Shown here piece after piece: positions 63,210-64,000 of a stretch of 64,000 bases of DNA. A program made the translations under genes and the position numbers. The notes below the pieces were generated by a model, which was given only the letters and a program-made list of their open reading frames with translations, did not search any database and was not told the origin of the DNA. How positions within the stretch are numbered: the stretch's first letter is position 1; the number at the start of each line of letters is the position of its first letter. Source of the stretch: Pirellulaceae bacterium (GTDB lineage: Bacteria; Planctomycetota; Planctomycetia; Pirellulales; Pirellulaceae); assembly GCA_026004795.1 (NCBI GenBank), contig BPJV01000013.1, positions 33,791 to 97,790 on the forward strand, read 5' to 3'.

Positions 63210-63360
63210 GTTGATAACAGCGGGCAACGGATCGCCATTCCAATTTCGCACGTCGCAGCGAGTTGATGAGTGAGTTTGCGGTAAGCGTGTGTGAGGATTT
63301 TTGGGGGAACGGGTAGGCTGGAGGTGGGTTTGATCCTCTAGCCGAAAGGAGCTCCGTTCC

Positions 63361-63885
63361 ATGGAACAGCTTACTGCATCGAACGATTGTCTCACCGCAA
63401 CGAACGATTCTACTACAAGCAGCGATTCTCTTACTGCAACGAACGAGCGTCTTACTGCGACGAACGATTCTACTGCAACGAACGATCGGCTTTTCGAGCG
63501 GGCGGCGGAGGCGTTCAGGCAGTGGAGGGGGGCGAAGTCGGGACGCGGGCGGATTCCAGATGAACTATGGGATTTGGCGTGTCAGGTAGCTCGCAGGCAC
63601 GGCGTCGCGAAGACCGCCGGGTCGCTGAAGCTCGATTACTATACCCTGCAACGACGGATGGACGGTCGTGGTGGAACACGGGGTAAGGCCGCTGACGCTC
63701 GGAAAAAGCGTCATCCTGGTGGTGCGGGGGCGTTCGTGGAGCTGGCTCCGGTAACGAACATCAGTCCGCAGGCGGAGTGCGAATTGGAATTCGAGAACGG
63801 CCGCGGTACCAAGCTGACCCTGCGTTGGAAGGGAAGCACACCGCCCGACCTGGCTGCGCTCAGCCAACTGGTCCGCCAGGAGTAG
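63361..63885 (+). CDS. IS66-type accessory protein (TnpA-like, HTH)
   Basis: 174 aa; RGRIPDELWDLACQVARRHGVAKTAGSLKLDYYTLQRRM; located immediately upstream of tnpB as in IS66 elements. Confidence 0.75.
   Translation: MEQLTASNDCLTATNDSTTSSDSLTATNERLTATNDSTATNDRLFERAAEAFRQWRGAKSGRGRIPDELWDLACQVARRHGVAKTAGSLKLDYYTLQRRMDGRGGTRGKAADARKKRHPGGAGAFVELAPVTNISPQAECELEFENGRGTKLTLRWKGSTPPDLAALSQLVRQE
63370..63489 (+). repeat. Two 60-bp degenerate tandem repeats, each of 21+21+18-bp subunits, encoding LTATND-like units
   Basis: CTTACTGCATCGAACGATTGT / CTCACCGCAACGAACGATTCT / ACTACAAGCAGCGATTCT, then CTTACTGCAACGAACGAGCGT / CTTACTGCGACGAACGATTCT / ACTGCAACGAACGATCGG. Confidence 0.85.
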
Positions 63886-63890
63886 CGGCC

Positions 63891-64000
63891 ATGCTGCAGA
63901 TCACCCCGCACCTGCGCATTCTGGTGGCGGTCGAGCCGGCTGGATTTTCGCAAGGGCATCGACGGGTTGGCGCGGTTGTGCAAGGACGTGCTCGATGAAG
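63891..64000 (+). pseudogene. IS66 tnpB 5' end with apparent +1 frameshift, truncated by window
   Basis: ATG 63891 reads MLQITPHLRILVAVEPA, then the expected DFRKGIDGLARLCKDVLDE continues one frame over from GAT at 63943. Confidence 0.75.

Larger units (their letters stand above)
63361..64000 (+). mobile_element. IS66-family element, left part (continues beyond window)
   Basis: IS66-type accessory HTH gene followed after 5 nt by a tnpB-like start (MLQITPHLRILVAVEP...DFRKGIDGLARLCKDVLDE). Confidence 0.8.

Noticed and set aside
1-64000. CRISPR array, rRNA operon, prophage or toxin-antitoxin module
   Set aside because: No regularly spaced direct repeats, rRNA signatures, phage structural genes or recognisable TA pairs were seen in the window.

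Overview
The 64 kb window is GC-rich and gene-dense, and looks like a planctomycete chromosome (inferred from the giant fused UvrA, the sulfatase, the many secreted proteins of unknown function and the divergent housekeeping proteins). I support about 35 protein genes, two tRNAs (Met-CAT and Leu-GAG), two intrinsic terminators and a partial IS66-type element at the right edge. Recognisable genes include an ECF-type sigma factor (cut by the left edge), galM, a ribose-type ABC importer, gyrB, hemH, a double-length uvrA, a paaK-like ligase, proB, a purF-like gene, a sufS-sufE fusion, pncB, proC and fmt. The most interesting locus is a four-gene minus-strand cluster at 26.9-32.4 kb. It encodes two small WXG100-like helical-hairpin proteins with a W-x-D core, a coiled-coil protein, and a 1325-aa membrane-anchored FtsK/SpoIIIE-type ATPase with one canonical and two apparently degenerate ATPase-like modules. 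This resembles a minimal type VII (ESX/Ess-like) secretion system. Other notable items are a divergent SufU/IscU-like scaffold beside a SufS-SufE fusion, a multiheme cytochrome next to a beta-barrel-like protein, a stand-alone LigD phosphoesterase-like protein divergent from uvrA, and three apparent single-base frameshifts (fmt, an EF-hand protein, IS66 tnpB). All family calls come from reading motifs by eye; no database search was run.
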